Below are positions 33,701 to 43,441 of a stretch of DNA of 64,000 bases, in pieces. The notes under the pieces were generated by a model. That model made no database searches. It saw nothing but the letters and a program-made list of their open reading frames with translations, and was not told where the DNA came from. The position numbers and the translations under genes were made by a program. The stretch is from Eopsaltria australis (taxonomy: Eukaryota > Chordata > Aves > Passeriformes > Petroicidae), in NCBI GenBank assembly GCA_034509425.1, contig JAVTVJ010001876.1:117761-181760 (forward strand). Reading direction: 5' to 3'. The stretch's first letter is position 1. Each line of letters begins with the position of its first letter.

Positions 33701-36700
33701 CTGGAGGCTGCCAAAGAGTGGCCCGTGAGTATCCCGGCCACAGCTGGCTGGAGCTTTGCAGGGAAACTGGGAGTTGTGTGGGGTTTTGCCTGTACCAGTT
33801 AGGCCGAGGTCCATTGCTGGAAACTCGAAACCAAACTGATCTTTCTGGGCAGCTGCTGAGAGCATTCTAGTACAACTGTTCCTCCAAAGGAATGTGTCCT
33901 GTGGGCTGGTGCAGCTATTGATTCACACTGCAGGGTTTGTTTGTTAGGACACACCCTTGTGATATCTGTAATTTCAAGTGTCTTGAGCAGACCAGAACGT
34001 TCAAGACGACACGCGCTTGCTCCATTCCTCCGTCCTCTGGATTGTGAATTGCTCTGTGTAACAGTAGCAGATATCCCAGAAAGGAGGTTGTCTTGCAAGA
34101 GCTGTGCCACAAGGCAATTCTGAGGAGGGTGTATAAAATAAATAACCTCAGTGTTAACAAAATTACTTTTTTCTCTCCGAACAGGAAGCCTGTTACTGGG
34201 GTGCTGATATAAGTGATTCGCAATTAGAAGGTGCAGATGGCAATATTAGAGCTGCAGGCTTCATGGACAAGATTGAGTTGCTTAAAGCTTCTGTCAAAGG
34301 TATGTCTGTAGGCTAAGTGAAATTTTTCTGCCTTTCTGGGATTGTACAGGTAACGTGTAAGTTCCCTGGAGGTGACATCTGGTAGAGCTAACTGCCAGCA
34401 AGTAGCTGAGTGGTGACTCTGTAGTGCTAGTGCTGGTGCTAGCGAGGGGATAGTTATTTGTTCTTCCTCCCTGCTGCCTGTGCCTGGGAACTTTGGTGAG
34501 AACGCAGTCAGCGGAAGACAAGAAAAATTACAGTTGTCCATCGTGGACAGTAGTTGTCTCTCCTAATGGTACGTGTGTGAATACCACAAAGAGTATATGC
34601 AGCCTCTGAGAGTCCTTTGTATCTTAATGGAACAGCCGGGAACAATCCAAATCAAATGCAGCCTGTAACTTGAATTTACCAGGCGAGTAATGGTGAGCAC
34701 TTATTAAACTAAGCTGAATTGTTGATGTTTTGCAGTATTTTGAATGATGATGCCTTTCTCCTGTAAGAGGGATTCTGTGTGCTCTTTGTTCACAAGCTAG
34801 TCTGTAGAGAAGGTAATTATTTCACGACCTTATTCTGGACCTCAAAGCGTGAGGCTAAATTGTCCTTCTATGGAATTCGTGACAGGCAAGCTGGCTGGTT
34901 TTGCCTGTGCGTTAGTGATAAAGTGTGCCTATTTTTTTTTTTTTTTTTTTTTACCTCGCAGTCTTCATTCCTTACCAGAATGATAAGAAATGTTACTTAC
35001 TTTTTTATGAAAGAGTAGGTTTCTTTCTTGCTTAAAAGCTGTGTTTGACTTTGGTTTCTAGGCTAGTGGAAGGTATTTAGGTGTCAGATTTTCTAAAGGG
35101 AACGAATAGCTGGGGTCTTCGTCACTGGTCAGAAGCTGTCGTTTCTGCACGTCTCGAGCGGGACCGTAGATGACGTGTCCTTTCCTTTGCCGATAAAATC
35201 GATACCCAGTTGTTGTGCTGCGAGCGGTGAGCCGAGAATGGTGCAGGAAACATCTCCAGCTAGTTGTAGAAGAATTGGCATAGAATCTCAGCTGTTTGGG
35301 TGAGAAGGGACTCGTGGAGGTTTTTAGTCCTGTCGTCTGCTCAGGGCAGTCAGTGTTGAGCACCCTGAGGGATGGAGGAGCCACAGGATCTCGGGAGGGA
35401 TCTCAGCCTGGCCTGCACAGCCTGGCCTGTGGCTGACCTTCATCACCACAGGCACAGTGCTGCCTCTTCGTCAGGAGACCTGACCTTTGCTGGGATGCAG
35501 AAATTCTTTCTGAGGAGGCACTTTGAAGACACTAGCTCTGACAGAATCCAAGTGATCCTGGCTGTAACCAGAACCCTTGGGGGGGTGGAGAAAAGGGGGA
35601 TGGAGAGGAATCTCATGTGGTTGGTTCCTCGCCATTCATACACGTGCTCTTGAACACCTGCACTAAATACAGTGCTCACAAACGTAGCTCTTCCTTTGTA
35701 TTTTGCTGAATTATTTTCACGTTTGAGATGGGCTGTCTGTCGAGAAGCAGCAGTTACCTTGGAGCCACGTCGTGCCCTATTGGAGAGCCTTGCTGCAGGG
35801 ACAAGCGTCATCAGGAGTGGGGAATCTGCAAACTAAACTATGCTGTCATGCTTTTGTCTCTTCCCAGTCTGCAGGGGGATGGATGAGGCTTCCTAGTGAG
35901 GGCAAGTGCGGAAGGAGCTGTGAATCTGGGTGCATCCCCCAGAAAGAGCTGGCGGACGGTGTCGTAAGGGGAACGGGGGCGTAGCTGTCGTGCGTTTCTC
36001 GGTCACTCAGAGCTAAAGACCTGCCTTTGTTCTGCAGCATTGCCATTGCCTTCAGGAAGCTTGGACAGCGTTATTTCAGATATTCCATTTGGGAAGAAGT
36101 TCAAGATCGCGAATGACGCCCAGCTCCTGCCAGATATTCTCCAGGAAACGGACAGGTACGTGTAGCCTTTGACATGCTTGGGGTCCGACATGCCACGATT
36201 GGTTAGTGACCTGAGCGTTCCGTCAGCTTCGGATTCGCTTCGTTCCAGACGTTCTCCAGCTCTGCAGCCTGACCCTGCGCGCAGGCTGTGGAAGCCTGAG
36301 CCCTTCCCTTGTCCCTTAGAGACCGCTGCGTTGCGTCTTGCCGGCTGCGAGTGCCGACGGCAGCGCAGGGCGGCAAGGAACGATCTCGTGCGAGCCGTGC
36401 TCGCAAATGCTCTTTGCGAGGCACGACGGCGAGACGTTTCTGAGCCACGCTCGAAGGTTGTCTTTAGAGGGCAGAAAGGAGAAAGAGGAGAGGCCTACCT
36501 GGACAAAGTTAAAGCACGGCCTGGCAAAAAAAGCTATAATCCTCGTTCAGCTGAGGCCTGCTTGCATAAAAGCGTAGACTTTCCTTTTGGAGTTCATAGC
36601 CGAGCTTTGACCGGCCTGTCTCGACAGGAAGGAGCTCAGACTAGATAAAAGTGGCAGGCGTTTTGCTTGCTATCCGGGAATATCTCACCAGGCCAACTGG

Positions 36701-37998
36701 TCTGATCTTAGGTGTGTCCTTTCATCTCTCTCCTTGTCATTTTGTGGCAGAGTTGAGCCGAGCTAATAGGTGGGCTGCTTCTAACAGACAGTTCAAGCCA
36801 GCTTCCCCTCTACTTGTTGCCTGGAAACAAGCCCTTTCTCTAGGACTGGTCAGTGGGCGTTGATCTCACTCACCCGGTGCAGGAATGTGGTGGGAAGGTG
36901 GTGGAGAAGGTGACGTGGCTCCACAGAACAGTGTGGCAGTCCTACTGTGCTTGTCCTCTGGCCTTGTTTGCTCTCTTGGTCCATCCTCAGCAAAACGTTC
37001 CCTTGGGAAGCTGGAGGTGAGGAAGGGGCCATTACCGTGAGAGCCCCACCAGTAAAACTGTGCAAGCCACTTGCTGGAAACTGAGTCAGGATAGTATTTT
37101 TTTCCCCTCTTTCAAGGCCAAGGCTAATGTTTGGACATACACCTAGAAGAATGAATGAATGACAAGCAGCAGTTAATTTTCCTCTGCTTCCTGAGTTTGA
37201 AAGCCATTAAGGACCAGTGGAACAGGGACAGGGCAGACCACCTAGAGTTTCCAAAAGGAAGGGCCAGTTTCAGAATTACCCAAGGGCATCTGAGAAGCCC
37301 TTGCTGCACCGGGAGGCTGTTCCTTTGCAGTCTCCAAGAACCCGAGGCTTGACGGTGCCCTCAATCCTTGAAAGAACACTTCAGGGGGTAAAAAAGGAGT
37401 CCATCTTCCCTGCTGACCCAATAGAAAGAGCTGCTCACATCCAAAATGTTTAGGAGTCAGCACAGGGCCCAGTTCTCCCGTTTAGGAAGGGGTAAGAAGA
37501 TCCGGGGTTTGAATTCCTTTCGGAGATGGAGCTCACTGAGTTTTGAGCCATGACACACTCGGGTGTTTCATTGAATGCAGGGGGCCTCTGAAGTGTCGGC
37601 GGTGTCGCGTTCTGCACGGGCAGAGGGATGCCAGGAAGGATCAACACCTAACCTTTCTTTTTCCTGTGACCGCCAGAGTACTTCGTGTCGGAGGAACTCT
37701 TGTACTGCTGCTGAGCCAGGAGCTCTGCAGGCACATGGATCGTTTGACCGAGCGTGCTGGAAGTGACTCTGCTGAGGCCTCTCCCGACGGTGACAGCGCA
37801 GCGGGCCCTGCACGAGGCCCGAGTGCGGACGGGAACTCTTCCTCCTCAGCACAGGGTGCTGGGGAATCCACTCTCGGCAGACGTTTTGGGTCTCTGGTGC
37901 TCGAGGGTGTCCATGCCATTAGTCTGGGGAGGACTGATGCTTTCATACACAAGTACAGGAAGGTGCCTGATGCTGGCAGCTGTCTGGCCCTGGGCTGA
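27602..37998 (+). CDS. THUMPD2: THUMP domain-containing RNA guanine-N2 methyltransferase 2
   Basis: Ten exons join in consistent phases into 1,494 nt (497 residues plus stop): 27602-27700, 28047-28179, 29583-29998, 31129-31206, 32619-32671, 32970-33057, 33653-33724, 34185-34299, 36038-36155, 37677-37998. Human THUMPD2 is about 503 residues. The N-terminus RFFCTAGRGMEPFLAREVRA and the THUMP region are followed by a Rossmann methyltransferase: LDPMCGLGTILLEAAKEWP is the SAM-binding motif, YWGADISDSQL motif II, and SDIPFGKKF the catalytic (N/D)PPF/Y-type motif. Known role: with TRMT112 it makes m2G in U6 snRNA. The linker after about residue 75 and the last exon's Ser/Ala-rich part are poorly conserved, as in other species. 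No stop or frameshift; it looks functional. Start chosen as the ATG in the YY1 element, matching the human N-terminus MAAAEP. Confidence 0.96.
27701..27850 (+). repeat. GC-rich duplication with repeated splice donor in THUMPD2 intron 1
   Basis: GTGAGCGGGGGGCCGGGGCC occurs at 27701 and again at 27763, followed by GGTGCC repeats and then CGGCT/CAGCT pentamers to about 27855. The second donor would add 62 nt and shift the frame. Confidence 0.8.
28047..28179 (+). CDS. THUMPD2: THUMPD2 exon 2
   Basis: Acceptor CCCGCAG; encodes VDCVSGKVFFRAAAG and GERLFLLLKKHSPLPVSGSR. Leaves in phase 1 at GTACGG. Confidence 0.92.
28180..29582. other. THUMPD2 intron 2
   Basis: Mostly unremarkable. 28991-29205 (TCCTGGAAAGTATTACTTAT, then a T/G-rich TTTGTTTG stretch, ending CTAGTATACAG) is a diverged copy of 32062-32275 in intron 4. 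Confidence 0.6.
29583..29998 (+). CDS. THUMPD2: THUMPD2 exon 3 (linker and THUMP start)
   Basis: The largest internal exon. GKMLHEIKNLVMEE, then an acidic/basic linker (LKRKSEEE, KRQKVEQ), then the conserved FSFRVSCRCSGAIAKILTSQ. Donor GTATGC at 29999. Confidence 0.93.
30799..30862 (-). mobile_element. Short CR1 3' fragment in THUMPD2 intron 3
   Basis: ATCACAGAATATTCTGAGTT, GGAAGTGACCCACAAGGATC, AAGTCCAACTCAAGTG: reversed CR1 tail, only about 64 bp kept. Confidence 0.7.
31129..31206 (+). CDS. THUMPD2: THUMPD2 exon 4
   Basis: EIGRAIGIALVKQCGWRADL then RDPDLE; matches the human EVGKVIGIA...GWKADLRNPQLE block. Donor GTAGTG. Confidence 0.93.
32619..32671 (+). CDS. THUMPD2: THUMPD2 exon 5
   Basis: IFVHLNDIYSVVGIPLF, nearly invariant in the family. 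Donor GTAAGC, phase 2. Two pseudogene copies of this exon exist at 44212 and 61064. Confidence 0.94.
32970..33057 (+). CDS. THUMPD2: THUMPD2 exon 6
   Basis: LPLANREYIKTAGLRSTVAW then AMASLAEIS. The phase requires a donor GTCAGT at 33058; a stronger-looking GTGAGT lies 4 bp further on but would shift the frame. Confidence 0.88.
33653..33724 (+). CDS. THUMPD2: THUMPD2 exon 7, SAM-binding motif
   Basis: AGALVLDPMCGLGTILLEAA then KEWP: methyltransferase motif I. Phase 0 on both sides. Confidence 0.94.
34185..34299 (+). CDS. THUMPD2: THUMPD2 exon 8
   Basis: EACYWGADISDSQLEGADGN, then AAGFMDKIELLKASVK. Leaves in phase 1 at GTATGT. Confidence 0.94.
35275..35460 (-). mobile_element. Possible CR1 remnant in THUMPD2 intron 8
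   Basis: GGCATAGAATCTCAGCTGTT, then GTGAGAAGGGACTCGTGGAG and GTTTTTAGTCCTGTCGTC suggest a decayed reversed CR1 tail. Weak. Confidence 0.4.
36038..36155 (+). CDS. THUMPD2: THUMPD2 exon 9, catalytic motif
   Basis: LPLPSGSLDSVISDIPFGKK, then FKIANDAQLLPDILQETD. Carries the SDIPFG active-site motif. Phase 2 donor GTACGT. Confidence 0.94.
36156..37676. other. THUMPD2 intron 9, nothing recognised
   Basis: Mixed-composition intron. An open frame at 36169-36648 has no conservation signal and overlaps intron sequence only. Confidence 0.5.
37677..37998 (+). CDS. THUMPD2: THUMPD2 terminal coding exon 10
   Basis: RVLRVGGTLVLLLSQELCRH, a Ser/Ala/Gly-rich variable part, then FGSLVLEGVHAISLGRTDAF and a C-terminal LALG stop (37996-37998). 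The tandem 17-kb unit begins 116 bp after this stop. Confidence 0.93.
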
Positions 37999-38113
37999 AA
38001 GAGAGCTTGAATCCCGAGACGCTTCGGAAGCGGCACGGCAGCACGACTCGGTGGAGCCCTGCTGATGCAGGCCAACCCTGTGCCGTCCATTAGACGGCCT
38101 CACGTGCCTCGGG

Positions 38114-41100
38114 TGTCCTAAGGCACTGCTTTTCTCTCTTTGGTTTTTAGGAGAGATGGAAGCTGCCTACCTGTGTTTCAGCTCCTTCTGCTGGATTGTA
38201 GGCAGTGAAGCAGGATACACGGTATTGTAAGGAGGCCGAGTCCTGAAATCCTTGCTTCGGCAAGAAGCTTCTCAGTATTGGGAGGAGTTTCTGTAGGAGA
38301 GAAAATCTTTCTTTGCAGAACTGCGAACCCAAATGTTGTAGGCCATGCTCTTTGGGCTGTCCGCGCCAGCTGTTAATTTGGAAGTGGTATTGAAGCTACA
38401 GCTTTGTCTGTTCTAGTTGATCTTAATGTTCAGATTGTTCCTAGGTGGAGGACAGGCGAGCGACCGGAGTTGCTGAAAAGGAAGGGAGGACAGAAGGAGA
38501 AAGAAGCAGCACTGACAGCTGGAGCTGCAACAAGCCCCTGGGCCCCGACTCTATTGTGTGTCCCGGGCCCTCCCTAACCCTGCCTCTTCCCCTCTCTCCC
38601 ACACTCCTGACGCATTTTTTTTCTTCCCTGTAGCTTTTCTTTTCTCCTGGTTCTTCCATCCCATCAAAGTAGGGCTTTTAGAACTGGATCGGTATGAAAT
38701 GATGAGCCCGAGGCAACTGTGAAATCGCTCTCTCCTTCCGGTTTTAGCATCCTTTGTGCAAAGACCGGAGTAGCAAAGAGCGAAAATCATTCCACGTTTT
38801 GTGTGAGAGCTAAACGTAAAGACTTCTCATTGCTTTCCTAACCCATGTCAATCTGCAGGAAGGCTGGAGGCCTTTTGAGAAGGGAAAATTAGGCTAGAGT
38901 ACTGAATACACTGGAGAGAGTGAGTGCAGCCCGAACCTGGCTGCGCTCCGGTGCAGTGGCGCTGCGGGAGGAGCGAGCGGGAGGTGCAGCGGCCCGAGCA
39001 GAGCGGTGGGGAACGGGAGGCGAGGAGGGGTCGGGCTGAGGATGGATTTGAACTGGGCTGGGTGTTGGTGCAGGAAGAGGCATTTGTCATGCAGCAGACA
39101 AGACTGCCAGAACGAAGACCTGGGAAATCCTAGCTCCGCCTTGTGTTTGATGTGTTTCTACTTCATATGTTTGAACTCATCACAAAAAGGAAGCAAAGAA
39201 TAAACATCACTGTTTCCCACTCTTGCTACGTGAAGGCCTTTTAAAGGCTGGTGTATTTATGTTCTCTTCTTCCACTCCCGGGTGTGTCTTTTCCCCCTCC
39301 TTTCCCTAGGTCTCCTGCATTGGGTGTCCCAAGGAGGGCTGGGATTCCTCAGCAGGGATCCTGGGAGTTGTTGTTCGTGCTGCTTTTTTTAGAAGGCCTC
39401 CCTAAGTGTGCTACTGTTGCCTTTTCACCCCAGCCTGGAAAGGAAGCTCGAGATCATTTTAGCAAGGAGGTAATAGAGAAGAGGGAATCTTTATTTGGAA
39501 GGTCTTCAGGAGCAGTTATGGAAAGGTGTCCATAAAAGCCCACCCCCTCCAGGGGTGAGGACATGTTTATAGCTTTCAGGAAATCAGCATAATTGAATAA
39601 AAGCACCGACTGGGGGAACGAGTGGCGATTCAGTTCCCCCCCCCCAGGGCCAGCCCCTTCTCTGGAGCCCCCCTCTCAGCACTGGCTCTGCTTTGTTGAT
39701 GAAAATGTACCTGAGAGTCGTTCTCGGCCTTGCTTCCCAGGAAGAGCCGAGATAGGACAGGGCCTTGTACCCTCCAGGGCCTGGAGCTCTGGAATTTGTT
39801 GTGTCTTTCTGCTCAGGGAAAGACCGTGGAAAAGCACTGGAGAAACCGGCTATTAATAAAATAGACTACAGAGCTACAAACATATGTGCAAAGAGTGCGG
39901 GGAACATAGAAAAGAGAAAAGGCAGCAACCAAACGGCATCGCTACCGAAATGGCTGTTTTCTCCCCTGAAACCCAGCTTTCCCGTCTGTGGCCGTCAATG
40001 CATGGGTGCGTTTTAACCACGTAGCTGGAGGTCCTACCAATACCGCTTTCCAAGCCAACAGCTGCAGTAGATTTCTGTTTGCTTTGTGTCTGTGAGAAGT
40101 GGGATTTGTGCTGGAGAGGTGCTGTCGGGAAGAAAGGGTGGAGCAGATCGGCTCCGGGGACGTGTGGTGCAAGACTCGGGTGGCAAGGGAGGGGAGCATG
40201 GATCGAGCGGATCGAGTTGCCCTGTAATGCCGGGCGTTTGGATTCGGCCTGGGCCTGTCCGGAGAAGTCGTAACCCGACCGAGTCCCTGCACTCTCCGTG
40301 GATGTGTCAAGCAGTTCCGCAGAAAGGCACAGCAGTAATGATTCCCGAGGAAAAGGTACAGGTGAAGGCTTATGATCGGGGTGGGGGGGAGCTTCCTTGG
40401 GAATTCTGAGCCTCGGACATTTGGAGTTTTGGAGGTGGAATGGCAATTTCAGCCTTGGGCACCTGGAGGAGAAGAGGGGTCCTTATCCATAGAGAGGAAA
40501 GGCCGGTGCCCCAGTGGGTCAGGTGCAGAGGAGGAGCTGGCCAGGGAACGAGCAGCGAGTCCTTTGTGCAAATCCCCGCCCTGACGCTGGGACCGGCCAC
40601 GGCCCCCGGTGTGAGCTGTGGGGACGATGAGGGGGCGGCTCCTGCCAGGGGCTGTTTTAGGAGGGGCGTCCTCAGCTCCCTTCTCCTGCGTGGAGCTGCT
40701 GGAGGGGAGGGGCTTACGCTGGGCTCCCCGGGGGATTTTTGTACGTGTTCGGTAAGGTCCAGAGTGTGTCTGTGTTTGGAGTTTTTCGTTCCAGCGAGTC
40801 TGGTTTATTTCTTGTGAGTATGGAACGCTTGTTTTGGGTTTGAGGTGATGTGAGAGAATGCATTTGTTAGGGTTTTATTCTGTTTCTCTTTGGACAATTG
40901 TTTCCTGTAGTATAGGGGTTTTATTTGTTTGGTTTGTTTGATTGTCCTACGTGTTTCGTAGTCGTGGATAATTTGGGAGATGCTTTTCACGGTCAGTTTT
41001 ATTTTTTGGCTTCGTGTCTGTTTATAGGTGGCATTAGTGTTTGGATGGTGTGAGGTGTTATGGAGTTTATGGTAGGAGTTTATGGACTCCTACCTATTTT

Positions 41101-41560
41101 TTTTTGTGTCATTAATTGAAGTTTAATTGTGGTGGTTTTTATTTTGGCAATTTGATTTCTTTGTTGTTTTGGTGTTTTGTATTGGTTTTATTTTTGGGGA
41201 CATGGGCATCTACATGGTGGATTTTATAGGCTACTCTTAAACTTGGAGTAGTGATCTGTTTTTTTCTTTTGTGGTTAGCATTTTTTTGTGTTGTTAATGA
41301 GCTTGTTTCTTTTTTGAACTTACTTTTATGAGGTTTTGGTGCTTATTTATGTTCTTATCTGTAACGTTTTTGATGTATTGTGGACGTGTTGGAGTTTTGG
41401 GTTTTTTTAGCATCGTTTGTAGGAGTTGAAATATTTGTTTCGGGGACAGTTGACGCTTAGAATGTATGGGGTTTGGGGGCTTGTTCTAATGGGATTTAAA
41501 AAAATTTCTTGTAGGTAGGTTTGTTTTAGTTTTGAATAGGGTTAAATGGTGGGGGTTTCT
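38114..41560. other. THUMPD2 3' flank and T/G-rich DNA (unit A)
   Basis: 38,114-40,760 is unique-looking DNA downstream of THUMPD2, with no convincing gene. 40,760-41,560 is T/G-rich on the plus strand (TTTTGTTT, GTTTGTTTGA). Open frames here, also seen in unit B at 55,430-57,830, show no family resemblance. Confidence 0.5.
39199..39204 (+). promoter_or_regulatory. Candidate THUMPD2 polyadenylation signal
   Basis: AATAAA 1.2 kb after the THUMPD2 stop; it lies in the 439 bp that unit B lacks. A second AATAAA is at 39597-39602. Confidence 0.4.
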
Positions 41561-42156
41561 TTCATGTCAGCAATAGAAATAGGTTTTGGGTTTCTCCGTG
41601 GTGATGGGATCGGCGTGCATTGTGTATTAGCGCTGAGGAAGGTTTCCTGTCTTTGTGGTTTTGATGTGTTAGGTTAATGAAGGTGTGTGGTTTAAAAGAT
41701 GCCTGCAATGCACGAGAGCAGATGCTGCCGCGGCTGCTGCGAGTCGGCTCGCAAGGGCTCCCAGGCAGCCTGGCCCGAGGCGCGTCCCGGGGCTGAGCTC
41801 GGCGGCGGTGCTGCCGCCTGGTGGACAGAGAGCGGCGCTGCGGCCCCCCGGCGCAGCGCCCGGCCCCCCGCCGCCGCTGTCCCCTGCTGGGTGCCGCGGG
41901 ACAGCGGCGACGGCCGTGGCTGCCGAGCGTGGCGAGGGCGAGGAGCGGCAGCGAGCGGCGGTTTCTGTAAATGGGAGGGGAGGGGAGGGAGGGGAGGGGA
42001 GGGAAGGGAAGGAGGGGGAGAAGGGCAAAGGTCCGCGGGCGGAGTCGAGCGGGGCCAGGGCGCTCCGAGGAGCGGCCACCGTGCGGGGCGGTGACCGAGA
42101 CGAATGGCAGCGGCGGGGGCGGCCCGGCGGGGCCGGTTCGGGTGGGCGGGCGGGCG

Positions 42157-42758
42157 TCGGCGGCGCCGGGCGCGGACAAGAATCGGGCGGGCGCCGACAG
42201 GCAACGGCGGGGACGGACGCCTCGGCGCGGTGCCGGGGGCCTTCGGCGTCCCGTAGCAAAGATGGCGGCAGGGCCGGAAGCGGCTTCTGCCAGCACTCAA
42301 GATGGCGGCGAGGAAGGGCGGAAGTCGCGGACCGCCACACCTAAGATGGCGGGGCGGCGAGGCGTGCGCTCGACCTTCCCAAGATGGCGGCGCCGAAAAA
42401 AGGCGGGAAAAAGAGGACCCCGGGGCGTCCCTCCGGCTGCCTGCGCGGAGTCCCGGCGCCGACGCGGACCCGGAGCGATTTCTCCGGCCTTTCCGGCTGA
42501 GCGGACGCGGGCTGTGGCGCCGGCGGCGCCGGGCGCGGGCGGGAATCGGGCGGGCGCCGACAGGCAACGGCGGGGACGGACGCCTCGGCGCGGTGCCGGG
42601 GGCCTTCGGCGTCCCGTAGCAAAGATGGCGGCAGGGCCGGAAGCGGCTTCTGCCAGCACTCAAGATGGCGGCGAGGAAGGGCGGAAGTCGCGGGCCGCCA
42701 CACCTAAGATGGCGGGGCGGCGAGGCGCGCGCTCGACCTTCCCAAGATGGCGGCGCCG
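42157..42758. repeat. Internal tandem duplication inside the GC island (unit A)
   Basis: A module of about 240 bp (GGCGGCGCCGGGCGCGG to CCCAAGATGGCGGCGCCG) is present at 42,157 and again about 364 bp later at 42,521, separated by a unique spacer. Each copy holds four AAGATGGCGG-type motifs, so the motif cluster is doubled. Confidence 0.88.
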
Positions 42759-42794
42759 CGCGCATGCGCGTTGGGCGGGCCGACGAGACGCCGC

Positions 42795-42801
42795 TATAAA
42801 A
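42795..42801 (+). promoter_or_regulatory. TATA box in GC island (unit A)
   Basis: CTATAAAAGAG in otherwise very GC-rich DNA, 30 bp after the NRF1-type palindrome. It is kept unchanged in unit B at about 59,647. Confidence 0.55.
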
Positions 42802-43441
42802 GAGACCCCGCGGCGCCCCTTCGGCTGCATGCGCGGACCCGACGCGACTTCCACGGCGTTTGCAGGTGGGCGGACACGGGCTGTGACCGGCGGTCGGCAG
42901 CGCCGGGGGGGGGCGGGCGCAGACAGGCAGCGGCGTGCTCTCCTCTGGAGCCCGTGCGCCGCTCCGCTCCTACGAGGGCTCCCTCCCCGGCCCCGCTCTG
43001 CCCCGCCGGGCTCCCGGACCCCCCCCCTCCCCGCTCCCCCCGGCCCGGGGAAATGTAGGAGAACACAAAAGCGTCCCGGGAGAGCCGTCAGCGGAGCTGC
43101 CGGCGGCCGTCCCCCTGCCCGCCGGCAGAGCGGCTGCCTGCAGCCGGGAGCTGCCAGCAGGGAGCCGGCTGCTCCTTGCCGTGGAGGGAGCGGGGGGGAC
43201 TGGTGCGGGGCCGGGCCTGGAGGCTGCAGCCTTTAACCGGGCACGGCTTTGCCAGGGACAATTTCCGCTGCCCGCAGCTCTCCGTGGGTCCTGGCTGGGC
43301 TTGGGGCTGGGCCGGTTCATGCCGTTCACGTCCCCGGGAGCTCTAACGCCGGCAGCCAAATCCCCTTTTTGTGAGGGACACTGTATTTCCTATTTTTATT
43401 GTCACATTAAGGCTCAAATTAATTCGCTTGAATTTTACGAG

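Larger units (their letters stand above)
31835..34545 (+). repeat. Source-like segment of the THUMPD2 pseudogene
   Basis: This part of THUMPD2, from mid-intron 4 through exon 8 into intron 8, is paralogous to 43442-46370 and to 60294-63221. It is the parental copy: at the residues that differ it agrees with human THUMPD2. Confidence 0.88.
41685..43340 (+). promoter_or_regulatory. GC-rich island with repeated YY1-like motifs, NRF1 site and TATA box (unit A)
   Basis: CpG-dense from about 41,700. AAGATGGCGG-type motifs occur at about 42,261, 42,299, 42,344, 42,383, 42,624, 42,662, 42,707 and 42,746. GCGCATGCGC (NRF1-type palindrome) is at about 42,760, and TATAAAA at 42,795-42,801. From the expected start near 42,826 a short GC-rich exon could end at TTTGCAG with donor GTGGGC at 42,866. 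I recognise no coding gene under it; long open frames on both strands are expected from GC content. Confidence 0.6.

Noticed and set aside
36169..36648. 159-codon open frame between THUMPD2 exons 9 and 10
   Set aside because: It lies wholly within an intron of an intact gene, starts just after the exon 9 donor and resembles no protein.
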